Source of the DNA: Neofusicoccum parvum
Taxonomy: Eukaryota; Ascomycota; Dothideomycetes; Botryosphaeriales; Botryosphaeriaceae
Length of the DNA: 64,000 nucleotides
Reading direction: 5' to 3'
Assembly: GCA_020912385.1 (NCBI GenBank)
Contig: CP087214.1
Span: forward strand, 2,232,001 to 2,296,000
Position numbers and translations under genes: made by a program. Positions 1 to 12,500 of the stretch are shown piece after piece. How positions within the stretch are numbered: the stretch's first letter is position 1; every line of letters starts with the position of its first letter. The notes under the pieces are model-generated. The model had not been told where the DNA came from. It saw only the letters and a program-made list of their open reading frames with translations, and did no database searches.

Positions 1-150
1 GTGCAGGCGGGAGTGTACGATTCTTTCCGCGTGCTTCGCAACTGCATCGCATCTAGCACGGGCATCGCAGCGAACCTGCTGCTCTGCGACGAGATGCTCA
101 AGGCACGGCAAATGGGGCGCGCGCCGGACCCGGCGGCGGGCGACCAGTGA
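1..150 (+). CDS. CCT6: T-complex protein 1 subunit zeta, 3' end (partial)
   Basis: The window opens inside a reading frame that runs to a TGA at 148-150 (49 residues visible). It reads as the last segment of a group II chaperonin subunit: an 'xVYDSFxVLRN' segment, then a run ending in 'NLLLCDEMLKARQ'. That ending (asn-leu-leu-leu-cys-asp-glu before a short charged tail) is what I know from Cct6/zeta; the other CCT subunits usually end in a VLRVDxII-type segment. The product would be one of the eight subunits of the cytosolic TRiC/CCT ring, which folds actin and tubulin. Only the C-terminus is present, so the ATPase motifs cannot be checked. Another CCT subunit is possible but fits less well. 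Confidence 0.72.
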   Translation: MQAGVYDSFRVLRNCIASSTGIAANLLLCDEMLKARQMGRAPDPAAGDQ

Positions 151-872
151 ACGAGTGGGTCATGAGGCATGATATCGGCGGGCAATGGGGAAGGCAGGAC
201 TGCGGATAATCGGTGGCATCGCTGGATGTTTACACATGTAACATAGGTGGCCTCAAAAAGCTTATAGAGTCAAGAAGACCGGGCTTGGTGGCGCTCCCGC
301 ATGACAGCTGCGGGCCCGGGGCGCAATTAAAATTCGGCAGCACGGCAATACGCTTCCGCCCGCTCCGCTATCTTCAGACCTAGGCGCCGTGGTGGCGAGG
401 AGAGAGCGCGCAATAAATCGCTTGGCTGCAAGGGCGCGCCCATTGGGCGTGCGACGAGTGCGAAACAGGGCACGGTGATAAAAATACCCGCGCAAACGGG
501 AGGTGGAGCGTCTCGAAACGGCACCCACCTGGGCGCGGCCGCTGGGTGGCCAAGAGGACGCCCTCTGTTCTTGGCACCAAGCTGGCTCGCCCGGAGGTTG
601 GAGGGCGTGAGCTTAACTGCGCGCATGTATCACTGAGCACTCATAAACCCAGGCCAGCGCCCCTCACGACCCTCCTACATCTCCACGGGCTGCGCACCTC
701 GATGCTGCCCCTGCGTTGCCCAAGCCCCCCGAGCACGCGACACTCTCCGCCGTCGTCAAACACCCCCTGCTTCCCCGCGTCGCCGCCGCCGCCCGTCAGC
801 GCCCCGTAGCGAGCGACCGCCGCCGCGAGTGCGACCGCGACCACGCGACCGCGAACGCGACCCTCCTCCACC
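151..872. other. Intergenic: CCT6 3' region and GH47 promoter/5' UTR
   Basis: This stretch of 722 bp has several short overlapping reading frames on both strands and no recognisable family. The last 200 bp before the ATG at 873 are rich in CCG/CGA triplets and look like a 5' UTR. I see no clear TATA box. Confidence 0.5.
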
Positions 873-3800
873 ATGATGCGCTACCGCCGCTACCGCGTCT
901 TTGTCGTCTTTGCCGTGCTGACGGTGCTCGTTCTCTGGCAATTCGCTGGCAGTGAAACATGGCGCTCCAACGGCCTACCGGCCGTCAACCTGCCTGGCGG
1001 CAGCTCAGGCTCCGCACCCGCCCAGGACATACCCGACGTGCTGCTTCCGCCCGCCGGCAACAGCAACCCAATCGCGACCGAAGACAAGGACAAGACGCCT
1101 GATGTGAAGGTGCCCGTCGCCGAAAAGCCCCAGGACAAGGAAGAGCCGCCCGCTCTGCCCGAGTCCAGCAAGCCCGTCCAAAAGAACCCGCCGCCCGCCC
1201 TCGAGACGCCCGCCGGCAAGCACAAGGGCGATGGCCTGGACACCCCATACCTCGACAGCGACGTGGTCGCCGGCGTGCCTCAGGAGCCGCAGATCGTCGT
1301 GCCGCAGGAGCAGGGCGAGGGCAGAAAGGAGGTTCCCGGCGAGCTGGAGGAGGCCGCGATCCATTGGCGCAAGCTGAAGGAGCACTTCCCGGTGACGTCG
1401 ACCATCCAGCTGCCAAAGGGCTCCCCCAAGCCCATGCCCAAGATCCAGGCCACCTTTGCGAAGGAGTCGGCCACCGAGAAGAAAGAGCGCGAGGCTCGCC
1501 TCATGGCCGTCAAGGAGGCCATGGCCTTCTCGTGGAACGGCTACCGGAAGTACGCCTGGATGAAGGACGAGCTTTCACCCGTCTCCAATGGCAGCCGCAA
1601 CCCGTTTGCTGGCTGGGGTGCTACACTGGTCGACACACTGGATTCGCTATATATCATGGGTATGGAGGATGAGTTTGAAGAGGCTGTCGCTGCTGTAGCC
1701 GACATCGACTTCACCACAAGCTTCCGCAAGGACATTCCGTTGTTCGAGACGGTCATCAGGTATCTGGGTGGTCTTATCGCTGCCTACGACGTCAGTGGCC
1801 TGAAGCACAAGATTTTGCTGGACAAGGCTGTTGAGCTGGCCGAGGTTCTGATGGGTGCGTTTGACACGCCAAACCGCATGCCCATCACTTTCTACTACTG
1901 GATGCCGTATGTGCCCCCCCTGCGCAACTGCAATGGACAGTTTGGACACGCAATCACTTTGATCATTTTCTGACGTCATGCAGCACATATGCCTCCCAAC
2001 CGCACCGCGCTGGCACGCGCGTGGTCCTTGCGGAGATCGGTTCCCTCTCGGTCGAATTTACCAGGCTCGCCCAGCTCACCAAGGAACCCAAGTACTATGA
2101 CGCCATTGCCCGCATCACAGACGCTTTCTTGGAGTGGGAGGACACTCTTTTGCCCGGCATGTGGCCCGTCCACGTCGACGCCTCGGGCTGCAAGAGACCG
2201 GAAATGGACACTGGAAACACCGTTGACTCAGCCCACCCGCCTCTCAAGGCTGCCGATAAGCTGATCCCCTCTGAAAACAGTGGGAAACTCCCGCTCTCCT
2301 ATGATGAGGAGGCTTCCAGCTCCTACACTGGCGTTGAGAAGGCCAAGGGGAAGCCAGAGAATAAGAACAACCCCAACAGGTTCGGCGGCAAGGACCCTGT
2401 TCCCGACGACGACAGCGATGATCTCGATGATCATTTGTTTAAACGTCAATTGGACGACCCGATTTCTCTGTCCAAGGCAGCCATGGGCGAAGCCATCGAA
2501 GATGAGGTCCGCACTGAAAAGGCGTCTTTGTCGGTGGAGAAGGAAGTGGTGGCTTCTACCAGTAAGGTGGCTCCCAAGCCGTCGGCTAGTCTGGCGGATT
2601 GTGCTCCTCGGGGTCTTGCGGCATCCAGCCCCCATGGTTCCCAGCAATTCACTCTCGGAGGCATGTCCGACTCCATGTATGAGTACTTCCCCAAGGAGTA
2701 TCTGCTGCTGGGTGGTCTCGCTCCTGAGTACCAGACTATGTACGAGAAGTCTATTGACGTGGTGACGTCGGATCTTCTGTTCCGGCCCATGCTGCCCGAT
2801 GGAAGCCCTGACGTGCTCTTCTCTGGAACGCTCAGTGTCTCACCTCCTGATAAGAAGAACAAGAAGGCGATCAAGAAGCTGAAGGCAGAGGGTACCCATT
2901 TGACTTGCTTCGCTGGTGGCATGTTCGCCTACGGTGCAAAGATCTTCGGACGCACCGAAGACGTCAAGATTGGTGCAGAACTAACCCAGGGCTGTGTTTG
3001 GGCATACAACGTCACGAACACCGGCATCATGCCCGAGTCCTTCATCATGACTCCCTGTGAGAGCACTAAGGGCTGTGAGTGGAACGAAACCAAGTGGTAT
3101 GACGAGCTCGACCCGTACGCCGACAGCAGACAAGAAACATACGAGCGACAGCTCGAGCACTACAGCTCGCAAGTCGCCATGGCGCGCTCCAAAGCGACGG
3201 AGGCGCCCACGGAGGCCGCAGACTTTGGCATCGCCACGGCCGCCGCCACGGCCGATGCCGTCCCCACGAACGCCATCCCGCCTTCGGTGCCCAAGCACCG
3301 CATGGACAGGCGGCAGCTCGGCGACGTCGACAACGACAAGAAGGACGTCAAGCCATCCAAGACGACGTACAGCTCTGCACACGAACCCGCCGACTACGCC
3401 GACCCGGACAAGAGCGACCCGGCCATCGCACACATCTGGAAGCCGCAGAAGCCGCTCGACCACGAGGAGTACGTGAACAAGCGCATCGAGGAGGAGCGGC
3501 TGCCGGAAGGCTTCGTCAGAGTGGAGTCGCGCCATTACATCCTCAGGCAAGTTTCCCCCCCTCCCTTCCACCGTCCCTCCCGTTCTAACCTCTTCCCAAC
3601 AGACCCGAAGCCATCGAATCCGTGTGGTACATGTACCGCATCACGGGCGACCCGCACTGGCGCGAGGCCGGGTGGAACATGTTCGAGGCGGTGCAGAACC
3701 ACTGCCGGGCCGAGTTCGGGTACTCGGCCATCGACGACGTGACCAAGACGGCGCCGACGCTGAAGGACGAGATGGAGAGCTTCTGGCTGGCCGAGACGCT

Positions 3801-3912
3801 GAAGTACTTCTACCTGCTGTTCGCGGACGAGGAGCTGGTCAGCCTGGACGAGTGGGTGCTTAATACCGAGGCGCATATGTTCAGGCGGCCGGATGCGCCG
3901 GTGAGGGTTTGA
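873..3912 (+). CDS. GH47 class I alpha-1,2-mannosidase, type II membrane protein
   Basis: Exons 873-1906, 1984-3546 and 3603-3912 give 968 aa. Residues about 7-22 are a hydrophobic signal anchor, followed by a Pro/Lys/Glu-rich stem of about 180 residues, as in ER/Golgi type II glycosidases. The GH47 catalytic domain starts near residue 215. The '[17 protein letters not shown]' block, the '[13 protein letters not shown]' block (exactly at the first splice), 'HLTCFAGG' and the C-terminal 'LKYFYLLF' block are all present. Family members trim alpha-1,2-linked mannose from N-glycans. Two acidic or low-complexity inserts, around residues 440-570 and 740-830, make the protein longer than the usual 500-600 aa. 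The second intron has a GC donor (AG|GCAAGT at 3547), chosen because it restores '[17 protein letters not shown]' in frame. A Golgi or ER trimming role rather than an EDEM-like one is inferred. Confidence 0.9.
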
Positions 3913-4399
3913 GGGAGGTGAGAGAGGCACGGGATCGGTGATAGTGGAATGATAAGCAGCATGGAATGGAGCTTGAAAAGATAGAGGACGGATGGGAGGT
4001 GACACGGTCATGGATATGGATATGGGGAATGATGGCATGTAAGTTTTGGTTTCTTCACGCATGCTTCTATTGCAAAGGGGCAACCGTGGGTAATTCGACA
4101 TGGTGCACGAATTCGATCAAGAAGAAAGAAGTTCATAAAGAGAATGTCGGGCGTTTTTTCTTTTGAGTTGCAATTCTGGACAGGCTTGGCGTATATAATG
4201 GGGCTTCGTCATCTCCGTAGTACTTGCTCGTTGAGGAAAGGGATGGGAGACGCCTGGATGAATAAAAGAACAGATGAATTCAAAGTCTAGGTACATTGAG
4301 ACCGGTGAACGCCGCCTATTTTCCGAAAGTCCGTCGAAATGTAGATAATGGATCGTGGCCCGAACTGACTGGAGGCTTCCTCTTAACCAATAAGGGCGG
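3913..4399. other. Intergenic between convergent genes
   Basis: These 487 bp separate the stop of the GH47 gene from the possible end of the NACHT-ankyrin gene on the other strand. They hold both 3' UTRs. I recognise no gene or repeat. Confidence 0.5.
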
Positions 4400-4707
4400 T
4401 CAGTCGCTATCACTCTCTTTGCGCCATGTAATATCGTCGATCAATCTCATCACTTCCTCCATATCTGTTCTGTCGGCAGCAGACCTCAGAGCTGTTTGCC
4501 ATGATTCTGGCATATTCCCGCAACATCCGGTTTGAAGCATGAGCTTGATCACTATGAAATCGTTCTCTAGTATCTGGCCATTGATACCAAGAAGGCGATA
4601 TAGTGACAAGCTGTTGCTAAGATACCAGTAGAGGGAGGAAAATGAAAGTGCAGATGGCATAGCATCCGCTTTCAAGAGAACCTCAACAGTTTCACCTTGG
4701 CCGCTTT
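4400..4707 (-). other. Out-of-frame ankyrin tail of the NLR gene
   Basis: Directly after the NLR reading frame loses its register (four T on the plus strand at 4705-4708), another minus-strand frame continues the ankyrin-like text and stays open for about 100 codons to a stop at 4400. It begins with a typical ankyrin helix ('GETVEVLLK') and has a further repeat-like segment ('TALRSAADRTDMEEVMRLI'). It reads as the lost C-terminus of the upstream gene. It would be translated only after a -1 shift, or if the 1-nt difference is a sequencing error. Confidence 0.55.
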
Positions 4708-7700
4708 TGCTGCAAGCTGAAGGGCAGTCTCCCCATATGGACCCGGAATGTTCGAGTCGCAACCCAGTGTAAGGAGCAACTCTGCGGTTTTCCAATCTCG
4801 AGACTGTAGGGCGATGTGTAGTGGCGTCCTGTTTTGTTTGTTTAGAGCATTCAGATTTGCATCATGCTCAGCAAGGTAGGCGATGATGGAAGTGTCTGGC
4901 TGGCCGCTTCGTCCGACAGCTAAGTGAAGAGGGGTATCCCCATTGATATCTTGTGCGTTGACCGTTGCCTTTGCTGCTACAAGTGCTTCCACTACTCCTA
5001 TAGGGACGCCTCTCCGAATAGCAAAATGTAGCGGGGTCTGCTTCATCTTGTCTTTTACATTGACATCCCTTACATACGGAATCAATCGGAAATTTGCCTC
5101 TGGATCGCCCCAATTGATGACCATATGGAGCGAGGATGTCATCTTTGGTTCTGTTATGGATCCGGAACTCGATATTTGTGATCCTGTTTCGGCTTCAAGC
5201 AAAACCCTTGATGTGTGAAGCTGACATCCTGCTAATGAGTACAACAAGGGCGTGAACCCTCGAGAATCCGGCATTCTTATGGAATTCCCGGAGGACAGCA
5301 TACGATCTTTGATGTGCCGAAGAGTGCTTTCGAAACCGCAAACAGCAAGGAGGTGGACCAGTCCGGATCCTGGATTTGGCCAGTGGAGCGGATCATTCCA
5401 TTCCCTATCTGTGAAGTTCCAGCTGTACAAATATGCACCTGGAGTGTATTCCCGTGCTCTCCACCATGATTCTAATGGGAAGCCGAGGACTTTGCGGACT
5501 TTTCCCCAAGAAACAATCAGGTCCTTTTCGTGAGGCCAAGGGAAATTTTGCAAAAGTTCGTGATCAATGGAGTCTTTTCCTTTTCTTGGATGCAGCTTTA
5601 GTCTCTGGCAGGAATGGAAGATCCAGTGTTTCCAAGAATATGAAAGCAGGGGAAATTTATTGTGCCATTCAGAAGCAGTTATGTCGCAAAAGAAGAGACG
5701 ATCCTCATCAGTGAGTTCGCAGAGTTTTCTTTCTACCTCTTGCATAAAGAGGTATTTCAGGCAAGAAACTGATACTTCGAGATGTGCACTTGCGACATTA
5801 TGCTCGTTTGGTGCATCCAGGAGGAGTTGCATCCCAGAATCCTTCAAAAAGTCCATCACGGACTGATGGATGAATTCAACTCGACCGTCATCAAAGGTAC
5901 CCTTGAGATTGACGAGCCCCCTTGATAAGCTTTTGATCAAGGCTTCAAAATCGACTTCGTGAACAAAATCCGGTCCTTCTGTGTACTCGCGGATCGAAGT
6001 ATAGCCGCTTTCGTTGTCGAAAGCTAATGCATGTTGGAGTTCTCGTGGTGACATGGGACGCTGAGAGACCCATATCCATTGAAAAAGTCTGCGTCTCTGC
6101 CTTGTTCGATGCTGCTTCTTGGGACCATCTGATCTCACGAGTAGTGACTTGTAGAGGGAATGTAGACCTTCTGGTATTGCCGTAGAGCCTCGTTTAAGGG
6201 CCAAAGAATCACCGTCTAGCTTTGCTTGTAGTACGTCCTGCAATACTAGAGTGGCCCATTGGAAGACTCCACTCGAATTCTTCAGAATATCCCGCTTGAG
6301 ACGATCTTTCTCGTGGTTGCTTAGCTTGGTTGGGTTTCGGAGAATTTGTTCAACGACTGCTTCGATATCAGAGCCATTAGCGTCCTCCATGACGATTGTC
6401 TTGCCGCCCTTGAGATCGACTTCTGGATAATGGCGACAAGAGAAGCAGACTCTGAGAGCTGCTTTGGGTCCTTGGGAAGCATCCATGATTGTTGTGAGAT
6501 CTCCAACAAGTTTCCTCGCTTCGTCTTCACCAGCTTCATCTAGTGCGTCCACAAGCAGAACAATCGATCTTCGCTTACAGGCCTCTGGAAGACTGGCTAA
6601 GAAGAATCGCTGCATCTCGCCAGCCATCCAGGACACCTGGCCTGTCCCCCTGACATACTCCTGAAACTTCTCCGTCACATGAACGAAAACTTCGGGGAGG
6701 TGTCCATAAAGTTGATGTAGAAGCGAGCGATAAAGACCCAACCTGGTCTTCTGTAGGTCGAGTCCTTGTCCGTGAAAGAAGAATGATACCACTATATCGT
6801 TTCTTGGCCTCTGTGCTTGCATCCGAAGCAAGAGGTGCTTCATGGCCATCGATTTGCCCGAGCCAGGCTTGCCGCGGATCCAGAGAAGGGCGCTTGAGCT
6901 GTTGAACCAGTCGATGAATATTTCATGCCGTTCAATCCATTCACAAGTTCCCTTGGCGGGGTTGAGTGTGTCCATGCGTAGATGTTGCTCTGGAAAGGAT
7001 AGAGACTTGAGACAACCTGCCTTAGGAGGTTAGTGAGTGCTTGTAGAACACGACAACACCGATAGCACATCTCCCAGCGATAAACGTTAAATTTGAGTGG
7101 ATTAAGAAGATTCGTGGACTCATAAGGAGTTGAAGTATTTTTCTGGGTGAGAAAATACAGCGTGTCTTTGACAAAGCCAATCCAGAAAGCTTCCTCGACA
7201 TCTACTTCTTCCTCAGTCCAATGACCGGAGATCTGAGATTCTCCAGCAATACCTTTGGGTGCCAGTTGGGTGGGTCCCGATCTCTGATGTGAGGCAGCGC
7301 AATTAAACTTACTCTGCTGATCTTCTGAAAGGACTGTATACATTAGCGATGCCTCAAGGATGATTGAAATGCGTTTTTAACTAACTAGCTTTCGGGTTTG
7401 CCTTAGCCGATCGCAGAAAATCAAGGAATTTCGTGTATGTTTCGTCATGCGGATTATCGAATTTGACGAGATCGCCGTGGGTGCGGTTGACGGGATAGAC
7501 TTGATGACTGCCGGCATCATTCAAACGGCCGTGAGTCGCGGAGTAGGCATCAACAAACACGGTCGGTGGGCCTGTCATTGACCATTTGCCATCCTCCTAT
7601 GAACTAGTATCAGTACGCCACTGTATAAAAATCAAGTTCTGAAGCTTACCTTTCGCTCCGCAGTAGGCGACTTTTGCGTCTCGAAGAAGTTGAGGATGTC

Positions 7701-8672
7701 ACATTGCAGTTTGTCAGTATCTTTAGAGAACTGCGCAGCTTGAGTCCGCAGCATCGGGGAACTATGCTCCAAGGTATGGAGGAAGCCTCTGTTGACTTGG
7801 TCTCCGACGATTGGTATCAGCGACTTGATGTCCATACCTTGATTGGGAACGCCGAAGAACATGATTCCGCTGATCGCCGCGAAACTCATGCGATCCGTTT
7901 CTTTCTGGCTGGATCGCACCATATGAATGGCCTGCAATAGTTTTAGCGACTGGCACCAATAGTGAGCCGAGTGAAAGATCCCTCACCTCCTTGATCACTA
8001 TGCCACCGAGACTGTGTCCGAGGAGAAGCAGCGGTTTCGCCGGATCCGGTCGACGGACGACCCGTATGGCACTTTGAAACTTCATCCCGATGTCCGAGAT
8101 GTTCTGGAAGGATCGGCTGCCTTCGAGCTTTGTGTCATAACCGTAGACAATAACTCTGATCCCTGGTAATTTCTTGGGGAGGTCATCTCGAAGCCACATG
8201 TAAGGGCCGTTCTTCTTCTTGAAAGAGCCAAACGCATGGCCATTCAGACCAGATATCGCAATCAGGCTGGAGCACTCAAATTAGCCCAGCTATTCGGAAA
8301 ATGATCTTAGCAGGTGCATGCTCACTCGCATCTCCAGTCTTCCTTGGGAGGGCAATGGAGAGTGGTGCAGCCATAGAAGTGTGTGTCGAATAGCAGCGTG
8401 ATCTCGTCGGACGTGTCGATATCCCATTCGTTGGCCTCGTTGGGTTCCAACAGAGTTTCCACGGAGTTTTTGAACGACACAGTGGCTACTGACTCATCGG
8501 GAGAAGCCAAATCGATGGCCAAAGATTTCACAAGCACTTCGACGTGTGTTCCGGAATCGCAGGATGTAGCGCGCTCAGTCAGGGCCTTCTCAATAAGGAC
8601 CTTGACATCGTCTTTCGACAGCCTCGCGGGGATTCCGCGGACTCTGTACGTCGTGTAACTGGCAGGGGCCAT
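4672..8672 (-). CDS. NLR-like protein: SesB-type alpha/beta-hydrolase - NACHT - ankyrin (3' end frameshifted)
   Basis: Minus-strand exons 8326-8672, 7987-8266, 7650-7931, 7386-7596, 7313-7333 and 4672-7016 give 1161 aa as read. After about 115 N-terminal residues comes an alpha/beta-hydrolase with a GHSLGG nucleophile elbow (Ser201) and a candidate catalytic His343 in 'NRTHGDLVKF'. The linker 'CLKSLSFPEQHLR' then leads into a NACHT NTPase with P-loop GKPGSGKS (429-436) and a Walker B-like 'LLVDALDE' (about 534-541). Ankyrin repeats fill the C-terminus. In fungi this order is an NLR immune-type or incompatibility receptor with a lipase-like effector domain; the function here is inferred. The 21-nt fifth exon and the 296-nt intron 7017-7312 were chosen because donor A|GTAAGT and acceptor GGCAG match in phase and restore the linker. 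The last frame ends abruptly in ankyrin sequence because one A is missing from a run at 4705-4708. It sits among housekeeping genes. Confidence 0.82.
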
Positions 8673-9543
8673 TTTGGAGTACCCTTCAGTATATCTTGAT
8701 TACGGGAATCAAGCTATGCTGGAGTAATGAGCTTTCGAGGGTGTGTTCAAAGAATGCACTGATCTAAAGCCTGGGAAACGATGAAGGTGGAGACGTGTTG
8801 AAGAAACGGAGAGAAGGGGGGAGAAGAACGAGGCTGGAAGGCAGATGCACACGTGGTCGCGAGGACTGGCAGCCGAAGAGCTGACAACTTGCAGTGACCC
8901 AAATCCAATAAGATAGTACGATGGCCAGCTTTAGTGGGCTGGTGTAACTGTGGCGTCCGTCAGCGGCTGGGCGAGATGGGCTAATCAGGTAGAATCAGTC
9001 CTCAAAGAATGTTCACCGAGAACAACTTGTACTCGACGACCTACAGACCAATAACATCCGTAATAGTCCTGCAGCATTCTTTCATAATGCACACGTATAC
9101 GTAAAAGTTCTTTCCATTCTTCCTAAAAGCAAAAACTTAGTTGGGATATCTTTTTTCGTCTTTTTTCCACCACCACCGCCATGAACCACGACCACCATCT
9201 TAACTAACCACGGAATGCATATTTCCTTTCTTTAACCGCCATCGACCACCTATCTCCCCATCATGCATCTCATCCGCTCCCCTCCCATCAGCACTATATT
9301 CAGCCAGCCCTCTCCGAATGCGCGCAAGTAAAAGAAAGGAAATAGGAAGGAAAGACACACCACCATCATACAGCCAGCCCTCTTCCTCGAAAAAAAAAAG
9401 AAAAAAGCTCCCGTCCCTTTATTACAGCGCTCCCATCTCCCGTATTTACCTCCCCCAGAAAGCAGATCAAAGGAAAAAAAAAAGGTTCGCCTTCCCACCA
9501 ATCTACGAGAAACTTACGGAGGAAACGCACGGCGCCGCCGTCC
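8673..9543. other. Intergenic: NLR promoter and MSN5 3' region
   Basis: These 871 bp separate two minus-strand genes. Around 9150-9490 there are pyrimidine-rich stretches and two poly-A runs of about 10 nt on the plus strand (near 9392 and 9475). No gene or element is recognised. Confidence 0.45.
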
Positions 9544-12500
9544 TCAACCGAACATGTCCGCCATGCCCGCCAACTCCGGGCTGCCGCCGCGCTTGATGGT
9601 CGGCTGCTGCTCGACCGTCATGTACTGCTCCTGCACCGCCGCCTTCTTGTGCTGGTGCGGGCGGCTCAGGCTCATCTTGCCCTGCTCGTGGATGCTCACG
9701 CCGCGCACGCTCGACAGCAGGTCCAGGACGATGCCGCGCTGCTGGCGCTCGCTGGGCACGGCCTGGATGTGGGTGAAGGCCTTGTCGACCTTGTCGGGGC
9801 GGGTGGAGAGGCCGGGGAGAGACAGCACGATGTCGCGGGCCTGCTGGGGGTCGATGTGGATGATGTGGGCGATGAGGGCGGCGAGGTCCTTCTGCGCGTC
9901 GACGAATTGCGGCTCGTGGAGGGACGTGATGGCGGCTTGGAGGACGTCACAGCAGAGGTAGTTGCGGACGGGTTCGTGGTCTTTGAGGTGCGGCATGGTG
10001 CTACGCATAACGCGGGAGATGAGCGTTACGCAGCGCGTGTCGCGGACGCGGATGACAGTTTTGCAGAACACGAGGATCGGCTCGAGGATTTCGGGCGTGG
10101 ATAGAATGAAGGTGGACATGCGGGACTCCTTAGTCTGGCTGCCAGAGCGGTCGTGTGAGTCTGTATCAAGCGTCAGTTGACTTAATTCTTTCTCAATTGC
10201 GACAAACGCAGAGTGCCGGCGGTAATTCGTACCGAGTCGAACATCCTCCAAAAGGAGTGATACCAGCATCACGGCCGAGTGCGTGAGCTGGCGGAGGATG
10301 CTTTCATTCTTCATCTCATCTCCAAGGTTGTCTTGATCGCCCGCCTGGCTGATCTGTCTGTTCAGTATCTCCCACTCGTTGCTGATTTTAGTGTCGAGCT
10401 CCTTAAAGAGACTGGAAATGATGGGCGGAAGGAATTGAGAGCGAAGGTGAATGGGGCAGTTCTCGATCAACTGCGTGGAAATGTTGAGTAAAACGGAAAC
10501 GTGATGAGCAGAAAGCGCTTGGGCGTTCTCAAACAACGCCTGGCTGAGTGGAGCAGGAAGATCGCTGATGCCGTAGAAATGATCCTTAAATCTGGTCAAA
10601 CCGTACAAGATGTAGTAGCAGACTTCACGGATCTGCCTGACCGTTCCGCGCACAGTCGATGCAAATCCCTCGTAAGAAGACTTGGATCCACTGACGCGTG
10701 CGAAGAAGTCATCCCTGCTTTCTGTCGAAATACCAGCCTGCCAGAACCGGTCTGTAAGCACACGCTTCATGACTACCTGCATCTCCGGCGGCAGATGAGA
10801 CCAGTTGCGGATATTCATGAAAGCCTGGGCATGACTGATTAGCTGGAGAAGATTTGGCAGGATTGCTGGAAGAGCATCGGCCCACAGCACACATGCAATC
10901 TCGTACGGCTGAGAATTCTCGCGCAGCTTTTCAGTGGACGCGCCGAGGAGATTCTTGGTGATTCGCAGGGGCAGTCTCTGGAAACGAGACAGAATGTCAG
11001 CTTGCTTCGCCTGGCCTTCAGCATCAAGCTGCTGTTGGGCCCAATCAGGAATCTTGTCGAAACCGTGCGCAGCAAAGAAGTGTGTGATTTCGCCAAGGCC
11101 GAGCATCTCGCAGAACGAATGGAATGAAGAGAGTGACGCTCCCAGCTCCGGGTTCATCCAGCCATCCTTGACCATGTCCATCATCTGTTTTAAGCGGGTT
11201 TCCCGAATATCGCGATCGATCGTTGTGGCGCGGTGGACGATGATGAAGAGGAAGGCAGTGTAGCCCATACGTTGCCGCTCGTCAATCAGGCGGTTGTTCA
11301 CGATATCGTTGATCTTGTGTTCCAGCTCGTCATATACGGATAGGAAGTGGTCGGGGAAGGCGATGGCTAATCTCTGAATCTCCGCTGTGCATGCTTGCTC
11401 CAAGCCCTTGACAGCTTCGGAGTAAGCGGGTGCTGAGGGATCGTCGTGCAGGGGCAGATTGAGGATATACTCGAGCAACTGCAGGGCAAAACTCGGCCTT
11501 GAGGAAAGCGCCTTGGTGGCGAACGTAACCATGAGCTGGATGATCTTCCTATTGATTTCGGGATCCTCAAATCGAACGGTGAGGACACTTTTACACCACT
11601 CCTCGAAGGCATCCTGCATAACCTTCCTGTTGTCATCATCCTCTTGAGGTTCTGATCCGTGCCCGGCAATCCATTTCAAGTAGCCCTTCAGAGCAGCATC
11701 AATGACAGTTATCTGCGCGTCTGCTCGAAGGACAGGCGGCGAGTTCTTGGCAAATGTTTGCGTTGAGAAAGGAGCGAAGCCGTCATAGAGATTGGAAAAC
11801 AAGCTGGTGGCTTGACCAAGAATGTACTGCATCGCATCCAGGGGCATCTTGCGGACAATGACCTCTACGATATCAACGCAATACCTACGGTAGTTTCCGA
11901 GGAAGGCGTGCCTCTCTGGCGCGGTGTCTAGATCCTCGTTCAGAAGTATGAATGTCGGATCGGTCGAGTCCTCGGGCAGCGCTTCGTAGCGAACTAAGCG
12001 GGAGCTGCACGTCTCTAGTAGGGCGGGGACTAGGCGAAGAACTGCTTCGGAGTCCCTGATGGAGCGAGTACGTAGCAGTCTCGTCCAGGCGTGCAGGACA
12101 GGGATGGAAACTACGAGGCTAGGGTGACCAAGAATCTCGTATATAAGCTGGAGGAATGCGGGGATATCGCTGCCCTCAGGGATAAGAGATGGCTTGGCCT
12201 CTACAAAGCTGCCTAGATTTGAGAGCAACTACACGGTCGTCAGTAACATGCTGGGCAGGAATGGGTGAAAGGCTTACCTCTGAGAGCTTCTTTGATAGGG
12301 TGTACTTTGGCTCATCCAGGTCGTTGACATCTAAGCTGTTTGATGTCCATTGATATATCTCGGCCAGAAGACTGATGATCTGCGAGCCGAACATGGGGCA
12401 TACGATGTGAATGAAGTCGTGGTCCTGGAAATTGGTACGTGCGTAGATGGCAAACAGAGCCTCGATGGCAGCCTACGAAGTTCAGTGAAGGGCAGTTTCT

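Noticed and set aside
327..640. Several minus-strand frames of about 86-99 codons before the GH47 gene
   Set aside because: They overlap each other in different frames, have random Arg/Pro/Ala composition and no splice or domain signals.
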